From: Phaeobacter sp.
GTDB taxonomy: Bacteria; Pseudomonadota; Alphaproteobacteria; Rhodobacterales; Rhodobacteraceae
NCBI RefSeq assembly: GCF_022825805.1
Contig: NZ_JAJDWC010000098.1
Location: 1-43,929 of the forward strand
Length of the DNA: 43,929 nt
Direction: 5' to 3'
A program made the translations under genes and the position numbers. Shown here one piece after another: positions 1 through 8,697 of the stretch (positions are counted from its first letter, which is position 1; every line of letters begins with the position of its first letter). Below the pieces are notes generated by a model. That model saw only the letters and a list, made by a program, of their open reading frames with translations. It ran no database searches and had not been told where the DNA came from.

Positions 1-1
1 C

Positions 2-139
2 TCAGACGACCGCGCCGCCGATCTGCCCGTCTGGACACATCTCTACAATTGGCACAGACCACACGCGGCCCTAAAATCAAAACCACCAATCAGCCGGTTA
101 CGATTAAATCGGAACAACCTATTGAGGCTCCACACCTAG
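2..139 (+). mobile_element. 3' end of an IS481-type transposase, cut by the window edge
   Basis: Reading from base 2 gives 45 codons and a TAG at 137-139. The peptide contains the signature end of IS481-family DDE transposases: a tryptophan, then LYNWHRPHAAL, then KPPISRL, an asparagine-rich stretch and a final LRLHT. These elements move by cut-and-paste through the integrase-like core, and this tail follows the last catalytic Glu. Only the C-terminus lies inside the window, so it cannot be said whether the element is intact. The right terminal inverted repeat should lie close to the stop codon, but I could not place it without the other end. Family assignment rests on motif resemblance. Confidence 0.75.
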
Positions 140-433
140 TCAATGCAAAGCATCAAGGGCCAAATGCTCAGAATAGATGCGCCTCTCAGCTCGCGGTTGA
201 GCCGACGCACAAACCCGCTCGTGAGTGTCTCAACTACCCCGTCAATCACTGGCGTCAGCCAAGCACCAATCAACAAGATCTCAGCGACCCAAGAACAACC
301 CTGGGGATGGTCACAGTCTCGTGGGGGCCATTGCCGCGCATTTCGCCAGCGGCTAAGCCTCGGAAAATGGGGGTATTCATGCCATACCCTCGCGCTACAC
401 TAACGCCCAGATCCGACTGGAGGACCCGATCCA
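140..433. other. Intergenic region upstream of the YnjB-type gene
   Basis: This 294-base stretch has no convincing gene. Open frames here have no family resemblance and overlap the start of the transporter. It should contain the right end of the IS element and the promoter of the ABC operon. A GGAGG ribosome binding site at 419-423 sits 10 bases before the ATG at 434. I looked for a thiamine pyrophosphate riboswitch, since YnjBCD resembles thiamine-type importers, and did not recognise its conserved segments. Confidence 0.5.
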
Positions 434-1633
434 ATGAAACACCTTACTGCGCTCGCGGCTGCGCTTACGCTTTCTGCTCCGGCGATGGCGGACACTGACC
501 CCACGAATTGGCAATCCGTTGTCGAGGAGGCGCGCGGACAGACTGTTTATTGGAACGCTTGGGGTGGATCGACCACGACAAATGACTTCATCGCCTGGAT
601 CGGGGAAAAAGTCGCGGCAGACTATGGAGTGACATTGGAACATGTGAAGCTCACTGACACCGCAGATGCCGTGGCGCGGGTCACGGCTGAAAAAGCTGCT
701 GGTCAGGAAACAGACGGCGCCGTTGACATGATCTGGATCAATGGCGCGAATTTCGCGGCCATGAAAGACGCCGGGCTGCTGTTCGGCCCCTTCGCCGAGG
801 CGCTGCCAAACTGGCAATATGTCGATGTGGACGGCAAAACCGTGACGACAGATTTTACGGTCCCAACGGACGGGTACGAAAGCCCATGGGCCATGGCTCA
901 GGTGGTTTTCATTCACGACAGCGCCACCCTGCCCCAGCCGCCAAAATCGGCGGAGGCGCTGCTGGAGTGGTCCGCCGCCAATCCTGGTCGCTTCACCTTC
1001 CCGCAGCCGCCAGATTTTCTGGGCACCACGTTTTTGAAACAGATGCTGATCGAACTGGTTGAGGATCCGGCCGTGCTGCAACAGCCTGTTGGGGATGACT
1101 ACGCTGAGGTCACAGCCCCCTTGTGGCAGTGGCTGAGCGAGCTGACACCAACCCTTTGGCGCGAAGGGCGCGCCTACCCGCAGACGGGCCCCCGCCAGCT
1201 GCAACTGATCAATGATGGCGAAATCGATATGGCAATTTCGTTCTCGCCAGGAGAGGCGACGGCTGCCATTGCCAACGACCAATTGCCTGAAACCGCACGC
1301 ACGTTCGTGTTGGACAACGGCACACTCGGCAATGCGAGCTTCGTGGCGATCCCGTTCAACGCCTCGGCCAAAGCGGGCGCCATGATTGTGGCCAACATGC
1401 TCTTGAGCCCAGAAGCGCAGCTGCGGGCACAGACGCCCGATATTCTGGGCTATGGCACTGTCTTGGATATGGACGCGCTGCCCGAGGCTGATCGCGCCGC
1501 CTTTGATGCGCTCGAACTTGGCGTGGCCACGCTGACACCGGCGCAACTGGGTCAGGCCCTGCCGGAACCGCACCCATCGTGGATGCGCCAGATCGAAGCG
1601 GACTGGAGCGAGCGCTACGGCGTTGGCAACTGA
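434..1633 (+). CDS. ynjB: ABC transporter substrate-binding protein, YnjB family
   Basis: This is the 399-residue periplasmic receptor of an ABC importer. Residues 1-19 form a Sec signal peptide ending in APAMA, followed by the mature DTDPTNW. The body resembles COG4134/YnjB, with an early YWNAWGGS stretch, a DMIWINGANFAAM segment and a central FTFPQPPDFLGTTF. YnjB proteins belong to the iron/thiamine/spermidine-type binding-protein group, but their ligand is not established. A GGAGG ribosome binding site 10 bases upstream supports the ATG. The gene overlaps or closely abuts the permease gene, and the ATPase gene overlaps the permease, so the three form one operon. No regulator lies next to it. 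The family call is fairly sure and the substrate is unknown. Confidence 0.85.
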   Translation: MKHLTALAAALTLSAPAMADTDPTNWQSVVEEARGQTVYWNAWGGSTTTNDFIAWIGEKVAADYGVTLEHVKLTDTADAVARVTAEKAAGQETDGAVDMIWINGANFAAMKDAGLLFGPFAEALPNWQYVDVDGKTVTTDFTVPTDGYESPWAMAQVVFIHDSATLPQPPKSAEALLEWSAANPGRFTFPQPPDFLGTTFLKQMLIELVEDPAVLQQPVGDDYAEVTAPLWQWLSELTPTLWREGRAYPQTGPRQLQLINDGEIDMAISFSPGEATAAIANDQLPETARTFVLDNGTLGNASFVAIPFNASAKAGAMIVANMLLSPEAQLRAQTPDILGYGTVLDMDALPEADRAAFDALELGVATLTPAQLGQALPEPHPSWMRQIEADWSERYGVGN

Positions 1634-3353
1634 TCAACGCTCTTTTCTGGGGGCCATGGTCGCGCTGGCCCCCAAACTCACCCTTGCGGTTTTGATCGGG
1701 CCCGTTCTTGCGGGCCTGTTTGGTACGGTTTTGCCAGCCATCGGCTTTCTGCAACCGGGCGGCTCTGGGGTTTTATCTGGAGCGCTGTCTGCCCAGCCCT
1801 TGACCCTGGCACTGGACACCCCTGGACTTTTGCAATCCTCTTGGCTGTCGGTCAAAACAGGCATGGTCTCGACGTTTGGAGCCCTGGCCGTTGCCATGTT
1901 GTTGGTGGCGGGCTGGCATGGGACGCGTTGGTTTCGCGTCACAGAACAGGCGCTATCGCCGCTTTTGTCGGTTCCCCATGCGGCCGCGGCCCTTGGTTTG
2001 GTGTTTCTCATTGCGCCCTCTGGCTGGTTGGCACGGCTGGCATCACCGACCCTGACAGGATGGGATCGCCCCCCGGACATTCTGGTACTGCAAGACCCAG
2101 GGGGATGGGCCCTGATCCTGGGTCTGGTCGCCAAAGAACTGCCGTTTCTTTTGTTGATGCTGCTGGCGGCTCTGCCTCAGGTGTCGTCTGCTGCCAGTCT
2201 GCGGGTCTGCCAAGCGCTTGGGTATGGGCGCGTTTTGGGGTGGATGGTCGCGGTGGCCCCGCAAGTCTATGCCCAGATCAGATTGCCGGTCTATGCGGTC
2301 CTGGCCTACGGCATGTCAAACGTCGATGTGGCGTTGGTTTTGGGCCCAAATACGCCACCAACCCTGGCAATGCGAATTTTGCAGGGCATGTCGGACCCCG
2401 ATCTCAACCAACGCGCACCAGCCGCTGTGCTGGCTCTGTACCAGCTCGCGCTTGTGGCGATGGCGCTGGGGCTTTGGCGACTTGGTGAGAGTATGGCAGG
2501 CCATCTGACCCGGCGAAGTGTTTGGCGTGGGTGGCGGCTGCCAAGCCTGCCTGACCGGATCTTACGTATCAGCGGGCTGAGTGTCGCCGCCGTGGCCGCC
2601 CTTTCTATCTTTACCGGGCTCATAACACATGCAGTCTGGTCCGTTGCCGGGCGCTGGCGGTTTCCTGACGCACTGCCAGAGCAGCTCAAACTGCGCACCT
2701 GGATGCGCCATGGGGCGGATATCACGGATGCGGTTGGCCTGACGCTCTCGCTCGCCCTCACAGCGGCTCTGATTTCCCTGATGCTCACCGTGCTCTGCCT
2801 GGAGGCTGAACATCGCAGCCAACGCAAGATGGGCAAGGCTGGGCTGCTGATCCTCTATCTGCCTTTGATCCTGCCGCAGATTACATTTCTCCCCGGCCTG
2901 CAGATCCTGTTGCTGAAAGGTGGCGTCAGCAGCGGAGGGGCGCCGGTTCTGATTGCGCATGTTGTGTTTGTGCTGCCCTACGTGTTCCTAACGCTTGCCG
3001 GACCTTTTCGGGCCTGGGACGCACGCTATGCAACGCTTGGCGCAACACTGGGGGCCAGTGCCGACCGCACACTTTGGCGGCTGCGTTTGCCGATGCTGTT
3101 GCGCCCGCTGTTGACAGCTCTGGCGGTGGGCATGGCGGTTTCCGTCGGGCAATACCTGCCAACGCTGCTCGCCTCCGGCGGCCGCTTGGCAACGCTGACA
3201 ACCGAGGCGCTCGCGCTAGCGTCTGGCGGAGATCGTCGGGCCATTGGCGCTTGGGCGCTTGCCCTCACTCTGGTGGCCTGGGGTCCATTTATGCTCGCCC
3301 TGGCGCTGCCAAGCCTTCTGCATCGCAACCGCAAGGGGATGTCCCATGGCTGA
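1623..3353 (+). CDS. ynjC: ABC transporter permease, YnjC family (two fused permease halves)
   Basis: This 576-residue inner-membrane protein contains two MetI-type permease halves, as in YnjC, ThiP and FbpB, so a single chain can supply the whole channel. Each half has an EAA-like loop that contacts the ATPase: one near residues 190-210 (VCQALGYGRVLGW) and one near 470-490 (ATLGATLGASADRTLWRL). About a dozen hydrophobic segments are visible. The start is uncertain. TTG at 1623 overlaps the receptor gene by 11 bases, while an in-frame ATG at 1656 just before the first membrane segment (VALAPKLTLAVLIGP) is also plausible. The stop at 3351-3353 overlaps the next gene's ATG, implying coupled translation. 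Confidence 0.83.
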   Translation: MATDQRSFLGAMVALAPKLTLAVLIGPVLAGLFGTVLPAIGFLQPGGSGVLSGALSAQPLTLALDTPGLLQSSWLSVKTGMVSTFGALAVAMLLVAGWHGTRWFRVTEQALSPLLSVPHAAAALGLVFLIAPSGWLARLASPTLTGWDRPPDILVLQDPGGWALILGLVAKELPFLLLMLLAALPQVSSAASLRVCQALGYGRVLGWMVAVAPQVYAQIRLPVYAVLAYGMSNVDVALVLGPNTPPTLAMRILQGMSDPDLNQRAPAAVLALYQLALVAMALGLWRLGESMAGHLTRRSVWRGWRLPSLPDRILRISGLSVAAVAALSIFTGLITHAVWSVAGRWRFPDALPEQLKLRTWMRHGADITDAVGLTLSLALTAALISLMLTVLCLEAEHRSQRKMGKAGLLILYLPLILPQITFLPGLQILLLKGGVSSGGAPVLIAHVVFVLPYVFLTLAGPFRAWDARYATLGATLGASADRTLWRLRLPMLLRPLLTALAVGMAVSVGQYLPTLLASGGRLATLTTEALALASGGDRRAIGAWALALTLVAWGPFMLALALPSLLHRNRKGMSHG

Positions 3354-3990
3354 TCGTGGTTTTTGCATCGAAAACCTGACCATCACCCACCGCCAGCAGG
3401 GCGTTCTGCTGTCGTTGTCTGCGCGGGTGTTGCCGGGCGATGTGATGTCGGTGATGGGCCCATCAGGTATCGGCAAGTCCACCCTGCTGGCGGCCATCAC
3501 CGGCACCCTACCCGCGCCGTTTTCCCAAACAGGCCGGATCCAACTGAACGGTCGGGATCTGACCGCCCTGCCCCCACAGGCCCGACGTGTTGGCATCCTG
3601 TTTCAGGATCATCTGCTGTTTCCGCATCTGTCGGTGGGCGAAAACCTGGCCTTCGGTCTGGCACCCGATCTAGACAACCGCCGTCAACGGGTGTGCGACG
3701 CCCTGGCTGATGTTGATCTGGTTGGGTTCGAGGACCGCGACCCCGCCACATTGTCCGGCGGCCAGCGCGCCCGCGTCGCGCTGATGCGCATGCTGCTGGC
3801 CGAACCCGAAGCCCTGCTGCTGGATGAGCCTTTTTCCCGCCTGGATGCCGAGCTGCGCACCCGGATGCGTGATCTGGTGTTCAGCCGCGCCAAAGCCGCC
3901 AACCTGCCCGTCATCCTGGTCACCCACGACCGCGAGGATGCCGTGGCCGCCAAGGGGCAGATCGTTGAACTTGCAGAACACCGCGCCTAG
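3346..3990 (+). CDS. ynjD: ABC transporter ATP-binding protein, YnjD family
   Basis: This 214-residue nucleotide-binding subunit powers the YnjBC importer. Walker A is GPSGIGKS at residues 38-45. The signature is LSGGQRARVALMRML, followed directly by Walker B, ALLLDEPFSRLD. The switch histidine is in VTHDREDA. The ATG at 3346 overlaps the permease stop by eight bases and places the first strand at the usual distance before Walker A. Longer in-frame starts upstream would lie inside the permease gene and are unlikely. It is short for an ABC ATPase because it lacks the C-terminal regulatory domain of MalK or PotA, as is normal for the ThiQ/YnjD group. Last gene of its operon, ending at a bidirectional terminator. 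Confidence 0.88.
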   Translation: MADRGFCIENLTITHRQQGVLLSLSARVLPGDVMSVMGPSGIGKSTLLAAITGTLPAPFSQTGRIQLNGRDLTALPPQARRVGILFQDHLLFPHLSVGENLAFGLAPDLDNRRQRVCDALADVDLVGFEDRDPATLSGGQRARVALMRMLLAEPEALLLDEPFSRLDAELRTRMRDLVFSRAKAANLPVILVTHDREDAVAAKGQIVELAEHRA

Positions 3991-4067
3991 GCCTTCATGG
4001 CGCGCGCCAGCCGATGCACGGCTGGTAAAGGCACCCAGCGGTTCCAACCTCGTCAGACCAAAACGAA

Positions 4068-4094
4068 AAAAGGCCGGGATGATCCCGGCCTTTT
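4068..4094. terminator. Bidirectional intrinsic terminator between convergent operons
   Basis: A near-perfect palindrome: a 13-base arm (4068-4080, four A then GGCCGGGAT) and its exact complement (4082-4094, ending in four T), separated by one base at 4081. The A and T runs at the ends give a U-tract in both directions. It serves the YnjBCD operon on the plus strand and the one-carbon operon on the minus strand. Confidence 0.88.
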
Positions 4095-4115
4095 ACATTC
4101 TAAAATCCAGCGGCC

Positions 4116-5195
4116 TTAGGCGCGGCGGCGACGTCCACCACGACCACCACGGCCGCGACCTTCTTCACCGGCTTTTGGCGGTGCTTTGTTGAACTTGATC
4201 CACTCGCCGCCACCTTCGTCATTGTTGGTGAGGAAGTTGGCCGCACGGATGGCTTCCATTTCCTTGCCCGCACGTGGTTTGGTGGAGCCCATGCCGAACA
4301 GCTGAACAAATGCCTCGTCGTCCATACCTTCCGGCAGGACCACGCCAGCGGCTTCGACTTCTGCTTTTTTCTCGGCAATTTTCTTGGGACCGATGGGCAG
4401 CGCCACAGGGTTCATGATCGCAGAGGTCATACCGGTTGCCATCGCCATTGGCAGGAAGGCGTTGTTGATGCCGTGACGGTTCGGCAGGCCGAACGAAATG
4501 TTGGACGCACCGCAGGTGGTGTTCACACCCAGTTCGTTACGCAGACGGTTGTTCAGTTCAAACACCTGCAGGCCCGCGGTGCCCATGGCGCCAATCGGCA
4601 TAACCAGCGGGTCAACGACGATGTCATGCGCCGGGATACCGAAATCAGCCGCCCGCTCCACGATTTTCTTCGCAACCGCAAAACGCACCTCTGGGTCTTC
4701 GGAGATACCGGTGTCGTCGTTGGAAATGGCCACAACGGGAACGTTGTATTTCTTGACCAGCGGCAGAACCACCTCCAGGCGCTCTTCTTCGCCGGTGACG
4801 GAGTTCAGCAGCGGACGGCCTTCGGCGGCTTCCAGACCGGCCTCAAGCGCACCGGGAACAGAGCTGTCGATGCAGAGCGGGCAGTCGGTGACCGCCTGGA
4901 CGCGCTTCACCAACTCACGCATCAGGTCCGGCTCGACAAAGTTGTTGTCGGCGTAACGCGGATCTTCGGCCATTTTGTTGGAGAAGACCGCACCGGAGTT
5001 GATGTCCAGAACGGTGGCGCCAGCTGCGACCTGCGCCAGAGCGTCGGCCTCAACGCGGGAGAAATCACCGCGCTCCAGTTCCTCGTTCAGGATCTTACGG
5101 CCCGTCGGGTTGATGCGTTCCCCAATCACGGTGAACGGCTGGTCAAACCCCATGATCGTGGTTTTTGATTTTGATTCAATGATGGTACGGGTCAT
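4116..5195 (-). CDS. Methyltetrahydrofolate:corrinoid methyltransferase (MetH pterin-domain family)
   Basis: This 359-residue protein is a stand-alone pterin-binding TIM barrel like AcsE, MtgA and the folate domain of MetH. Such enzymes pass a methyl group between methyltetrahydrofolate and a corrinoid protein. Visible family motifs are GERINPTGRK near the N-terminus, DINSGAVF, CIDSSVPGALEAGL, NSVTGEEERLE, ISNDDTGI, DPLVMPIGAMGT and CGASNISFGLPNR. The last holds the Asn that binds the pterin N5 region in AcsE. The C-terminus is unusual: about 16 residues rich in Arg and Gly (GRGRGGRGGRRRR). It lies nine bases after the MetF-like gene and is the last gene of a three-gene operon. A corrinoid partner is not encoded nearby. 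Family certain, methyl donor unknown. Confidence 0.85.
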   Translation of the reverse strand: MTRTIIESKSKTTIMGFDQPFTVIGERINPTGRKILNEELERGDFSRVEADALAQVAAGATVLDINSGAVFSNKMAEDPRYADNNFVEPDLMRELVKRVQAVTDCPLCIDSSVPGALEAGLEAAEGRPLLNSVTGEEERLEVVLPLVKKYNVPVVAISNDDTGISEDPEVRFAVAKKIVERAADFGIPAHDIVVDPLVMPIGAMGTAGLQVFELNNRLRNELGVNTTCGASNISFGLPNRHGINNAFLPMAMATGMTSAIMNPVALPIGPKKIAEKKAEVEAAGVVLPEGMDDEAFVQLFGMGSTKPRAGKEMEAIRAANFLTNNDEGGGEWIKFNKAPPKAGEEGRGRGGRGGRRRRA

Positions 5196-5204
5196 AGTTG
5201 ATCC

Positions 5205-6131
5205 TTAGGAGTTGACGGGCTTGGCAGAGTCGCCGCCATTGTTGATCGCCCAGTTGGCGTTTGTTTTGATGCCACCCAATGGGAAGAAGTGCACATTGGT
5301 GATGTTGAAGTCCGGGTTCGCCGCCTTGTGGGCTGCCAGTTCCGCGATCACGTCTGTGGGTTCATACGGCAGCAGCAGCTTGGACACATCCATCGCACGC
5401 TTCTGCAAAACCTTCAGAGACGGGCCAACACCACATGCGATGGCAAACTTGATCAGCGTCTGCAGCTTGGCCGGTCCCGCGATGCCGATGTGGATCGGGA
5501 TATCGACGCCTGCGGCTTTGACACTGTCGGCCCATTCAATGATCGGCTTGGCTTCAAAAGCAAACTGCGTGGCCAGAGCCATGCTCGCATCGGTGCGTTC
5601 AGAGAATTTCTGTTTCCACTGAAGCGCTTCGCCAACATTCTTCATGCTGCCGTCCGGATCGATGTCCTTGTTGCCCTCTGGGTGGCCAGCGACGTGCAGA
5701 TTGCTGAACCCAGCTTTGTCGAACAGACCGGTTTCCAACAGCTGCATGGAGCTGTGGTAATCACCATGTGGCGTGGTCACACCGCCTGCCAGCAATAGGG
5801 CCTGTTTCACATCCGCTTCGCCCTGGTAGCGTGCGATCCAATCGGCCAACGTGGCTTCATCCTTGATGATCCGCGCTGGGAAGTGCGGCATCACCGGGAA
5901 ACCCTCGGCGTTCAACCGTTTTGCGGTCTCCACCATCTCTTCGATGGGGGTGCCTTCGATATGGGCGATGTAAACGCGCGTGCCTGCGGGCAGCAGATCG
6001 CGGAAATCGTCAACCTTGGCCGCCGTTCTTGGCATCACCTCGATCGAGTAATCCTGCAGAAAGGCTTCGACCTCGGGGGAGCTGGTCTGCTCTGCGCCCG
6101 CATCGCGTTTCTTGAAGTTCAACAAAGCCAT
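5205..6131 (-). CDS. Methylenetetrahydrofolate reductase family protein (MetF-like)
   Basis: This 308-residue flavin-dependent TIM-barrel protein is of the MetF superfamily, which interconverts methylene- and methyl-tetrahydrofolate. Motifs include an early SIEVMPRTAAKVDDF (family Glu), IEGTPIEEMVETAKRLN, PHFPAR with the ligand-binding region, LLLAGG and a late HFFPLGGI. The start is MALLNFKK: a GGGAGG ribosome binding site lies six bases before this ATG, while an upstream in-frame ATG at 6167 would overlap the previous gene and lacks such a site. It sits between the 'virulence factor' gene and the corrinoid methyltransferase gene. In roseobacters such variants are thought to oxidise methyl-THF from O- or N-demethylation, which is inference here. 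The biosynthetic MetF role is an alternative. Confidence 0.82.
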   Translation of the reverse strand: MALLNFKKRDAGAEQTSSPEVEAFLQDYSIEVMPRTAAKVDDFRDLLPAGTRVYIAHIEGTPIEEMVETAKRLNAEGFPVMPHFPARIIKDEATLADWIARYQGEADVKQALLLAGGVTTPHGDYHSSMQLLETGLFDKAGFSNLHVAGHPEGNKDIDPDGSMKNVGEALQWKQKFSERTDASMALATQFAFEAKPIIEWADSVKAAGVDIPIHIGIAGPAKLQTLIKFAIACGVGPSLKVLQKRAMDVSKLLLPYEPTDVIAELAAHKAANPDFNITNVHFFPLGGIKTNANWAINNGGDSAKPVNS

Positions 6132-6157
6132 CGTGGCCTCCCAAAAAGATGTCAGGC

Positions 6158-6454
6158 TCATGCCCATCCGTCATTTGCGATCAGCGCCTTCAGGCGGTCC
6201 TGATCATATTCTGTCTCCAGACGCGTGGCCTCTGCCTCCGCAATCTCTGCCGCTTCGCCTTCAACGGTGTAGGGCGCCGCTTTGCGCCATTCCGCCAGAT
6301 AGGCGTCGGCGTCTTTGGCGTTCACCTTCATGGCAGCCCGATCGATGGCTTGTTCGAACCGCTCCTCCAACTGGCGTTTCGCGCCACGGCGTCCCTTGCC
6401 TACGATGACCTGGGCCGGAATATCGCGCCAATATACAAGCGTTACGTCGGGCAT
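6158..6454 (-). CDS. Small 'virulence factor' domain protein
   Basis: This 98-residue soluble protein matches what is called the virulence factor family (Virulence_fact, PF13769). It begins with PDVTLVYWRDIPAQVIVG, has a basic KGRRGAKRQLEERF segment, then a conserved DADAYLAEWRK stretch and an acidic helical tail. The family name is historical and no biochemical function is established. It heads the one-carbon operon: the MetF-like gene begins 26 bases after its stop, and this neighbourhood is common in roseobacters. That points to a part in folate-linked methyl metabolism rather than virulence (inference). An AAGGAAG stretch precedes the ATG. Confidence 0.75.
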   Translation of the reverse strand: MPDVTLVYWRDIPAQVIVGKGRRGAKRQLEERFEQAIDRAAMKVNAKDADAYLAEWRKAAPYTVEGEAAEIAEAEATRLETEYDQDRLKALIANDGWA

Positions 6455-6759
6455 TGCCTTAGCTTCCTTTGCGTCTGGGTAAATGTGGTTTTAGTGCTGC
6501 CGCTTGTTATGTGTTCGCCGGATTTCGACCTGACAATGGTGGAGAGCGACCTTTTTCTGCGCCGCAGTTTGCATAGCTCGCTGTCGCATTTCTGACCACC
6601 GTTAGCCAGGCTCATAATTTTCAACAGGTTTATGAATTGGGCGCGGAAAATCGCAGGCGCCGCTGCGGTGAAAGTCATCGCCAAGGTCGAGCGCGATCTT
6701 GCGTGCATCGGCTCCCCGCCATATGGTTGTCGTAACACGATAATCGGAGGGCGTGAATC
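6455..6759. other. Divergent promoter region between the one-carbon operon and the Ppx/GppA gene
   Basis: About 305 bases without a supportable gene. Transcription must start in both directions here. A GGAGGG ribosome binding site lies shortly before the ATG at 6760. A modestly A/T-rich segment near 6610-6640 is the best candidate promoter zone, but I cannot name -35 and -10 boxes with confidence. No riboswitch or clear hairpin was recognised. Confidence 0.4.
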
Positions 6760-7872
6760 ATGGCGCCCAGGCGTTCCAAAGGTGGCGGCGCGTTTCCCCG
6801 CGCGGTAGAGAGCCCGGCACCGGCCCGTCCAGATCCAGATGCGCTCTATGCAGCGCTGGATTTGGGAACAAATAGCTGCCGTATGCTGATTGCCCAGCCA
6901 AAGGGCAGCGGTTTTCATGTGGTAGACAGTTTTTCCAAGTCGGTGCAGCTTGGCGCCGGTCTGGAACGAACAGGGCGGCTGTCGCGCGCCTCGATGTCGC
7001 GCACCATTCAGGCCCTTCGCATTTGTCAGCAAAAACTGAAACGCAACCGCGTCAAACGGATGCGCCTGGTGGCGACCGAGGCCTGCCGACGCGCCAAAAA
7101 CGCCCGCGATTTTATCCGCCAAGTGCGCCGCGAAACAGGTCTACCGCTGGAGATAATCCAACCGGAGGAAGAAGCCCGACTGGCGGTGATTTCCTGCGCT
7201 CCTTTGGTGTCGACAAAAACTGACCAGCTGTTGGTGGTCGACATAGGCGGCGGCTCGACCGAATTGGTCTGGATTGACATCTCGTCGGTACCGCGGCGTG
7301 ATCGTCCCTCTGCCATTATGCGGCTGCACGCGGGCTTTCACACCGCAGATAGCCCGTTCCCGGCGGCCAAAGTGGTCGATTGGATTTCCGTTCCGCTGGG
7401 CGTCGCCACGCTTCGGGACCAGTTCAACGATGTTGAAGATGACGCCGCGCGCTTTGCGTTGATGAGCTGGTTCTTTGAGGAGAACCTGGCAGATTTCGCG
7501 CCCTACAAGGATGAACAGACCCGCGCGGGCTTTCAGATTGTGGGCACGTCAGGCACCGTCACCACCGTGGCCGCCTCGCATCTTGGCTTGAAACGCTATG
7601 ACAGGACCAAAGTTGATGGGCTGCGGATGACCAGCGATCAGATTGACAAGGTCATCCGTTCCTATCTAGAACTCGGCCCCCAAGGGCGGCGCAGCGATCC
7701 GCGCATTGGCGAAGATCGCCAAGCATTGATCATGTCAGGCGCCGCAATCTTGCAGGCCCTGTTGCGCTGTTGGCCGACGGATCGGCTGTCGGTTGCGGAT
7801 CGCGGCCTGCGCGAAGGCCTGCTGTACGCTCAAATGAGCGCAGATGGCGTTTTGGAAGACGGCCCGTTCTAG
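6760..7872 (+). CDS. Ppx/GppA family phosphatase
   Basis: This 370-residue ASKHA-fold phosphatase hydrolyses polyphosphate and/or pppGpp. After a disordered basic and proline-rich start of about 28 residues come the ATPase-like motifs ALDLGTNSCRM (residues 32-42), an EEEARLAVI segment with the family's catalytic Glu, DIGGGSTELVW and GTSGTVTT. It is shorter than E. coli Ppx or GppA (about 500 residues) because it lacks the C-terminal HD-like domains, as is usual for alphaproteobacterial copies. Sequence alone does not separate exopolyphosphatase from guanosine pentaphosphatase. It is followed after 75 bases by rlmE in the same direction, a stringent-response/ribosome pairing that may be co-transcribed. 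Confidence 0.87.
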   Translation: MAPRRSKGGGAFPRAVESPAPARPDPDALYAALDLGTNSCRMLIAQPKGSGFHVVDSFSKSVQLGAGLERTGRLSRASMSRTIQALRICQQKLKRNRVKRMRLVATEACRRAKNARDFIRQVRRETGLPLEIIQPEEEARLAVISCAPLVSTKTDQLLVVDIGGGSTELVWIDISSVPRRDRPSAIMRLHAGFHTADSPFPAAKVVDWISVPLGVATLRDQFNDVEDDAARFALMSWFFEENLADFAPYKDEQTRAGFQIVGTSGTVTTVAASHLGLKRYDRTKVDGLRMTSDQIDKVIRSYLELGPQGRRSDPRIGEDRQALIMSGAAILQALLRCWPTDRLSVADRGLREGLLYAQMSADGVLEDGPF

Positions 7873-7947
7873 CGGCTCAAACAGATTTAATCAGCGCCTC
7901 TTGAAGGCGGGCAGACACCACAGGGTGTTCTGCGCAAGGACAGACTG

Positions 7948-8682
7948 ATGGCAAAAACACCCACTGGCAAAAACACCTCCGGGCGGGGACAACGCGACCT
8001 CAAGGTCAAGGTAAAATCCGCCCGTGGCCGCAAGCTCAGCTCGACACGGTGGCTGCAACGCCAATTGAATGACCCCTATGTCAAACGGGCTCAGGCCGAA
8101 GGCTACCGTGGGCGCGCGGCCTTTAAAATCATGGAGTTGGACGATAAATTCCGCTTTCTCGTCAATGGTGCGCGAGTGGTCGACCTGGGCTGCGCCCCCG
8201 GCGGTTGGGCGCAGGTCGCCGTCAAACGGATCAATGCCCTTGGCGAAAAGCCCGGCAAATCCGTGGGCCGCATCATCGGCGTTGACCTGCAAGAGGTCGA
8301 ACCGCTGGCAGGTGCGGAGTTCCATCAGCTTGATTTCATGGACGAAGGTGCAGACGATCAGGTGAAAACCTGGCTGGGCGGCAAAGCGGATGTGGTCATG
8401 TCCGATATGGCTGCGGCAAGTTCGGGCCACAAACAGACCGACCACTTGCGCATCATTTCGCTCTGCGAAACAGCGGCTTATTTTGCGTTTGATGTGCTGG
8501 AGGAAGGTGGGACATTCGTGGCCAAAGTTTTGGCCGGTGGCGCCGAAGGCGAGTTGCAGAAGCTTCTGAAGCAGAAATTTACCAAGGTCTACAACGTCAA
8601 ACCGCCCTCGTCCCGCTCTGACAGCTCAGAGAAATTTGTGATCGCCACAGGGTATCGCGGCAATCAGGACGACGAGGTCTGA
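7948..8682 (+). CDS. rlmE: 23S rRNA (uridine-2552-2'-O)-methyltransferase RlmE (FtsJ/RrmJ)
   Basis: This 244-residue SAM-dependent enzyme methylates the 2'-OH of U2552 in the A-loop of 23S rRNA, a late step of large-subunit assembly. The SAM motif is [15 protein letters not shown] around residues 77-91. The K-D-K-E catalytic tetrad is readable as K60 (RAAFK), D153 (VMSDMAA), K193 (FVAKVL) and E228 (SSEKF). The N-terminus is about 25 residues longer than the E. coli protein and very basic, a common alphaproteobacterial extension that may bind rRNA. The ATG at 7948 is the only start that keeps this extension. A large hairpin follows the stop. Confidence 0.93.
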   Translation: MAKTPTGKNTSGRGQRDLKVKVKSARGRKLSSTRWLQRQLNDPYVKRAQAEGYRGRAAFKIMELDDKFRFLVNGARVVDLGCAPGGWAQVAVKRINALGEKPGKSVGRIIGVDLQEVEPLAGAEFHQLDFMDEGADDQVKTWLGGKADVVMSDMAAASSGHKQTDHLRIISLCETAAYFAFDVLEEGGTFVAKVLAGGAEGELQKLLKQKFTKVYNVKPPSSRSDSSEKFVIATGYRGNQDDEV

Positions 8683-8697
8683 GTTTCACCATCCCTC

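Noticed and set aside
49-498. A 149-residue open frame on the plus strand across the left intergenic region
   Set aside because: It is in another frame than the recognisable transposase tail, overlaps the signal-peptide region of the YnjB gene and has no family resemblance.
395-1573. Long minus-strand open frame opposite the YnjB gene
   Set aside because: Its protein is basic and low-complexity, as is typical for the antisense of high-GC genes, while the plus-strand frame has a signal peptide, family motifs and a ribosome binding site.
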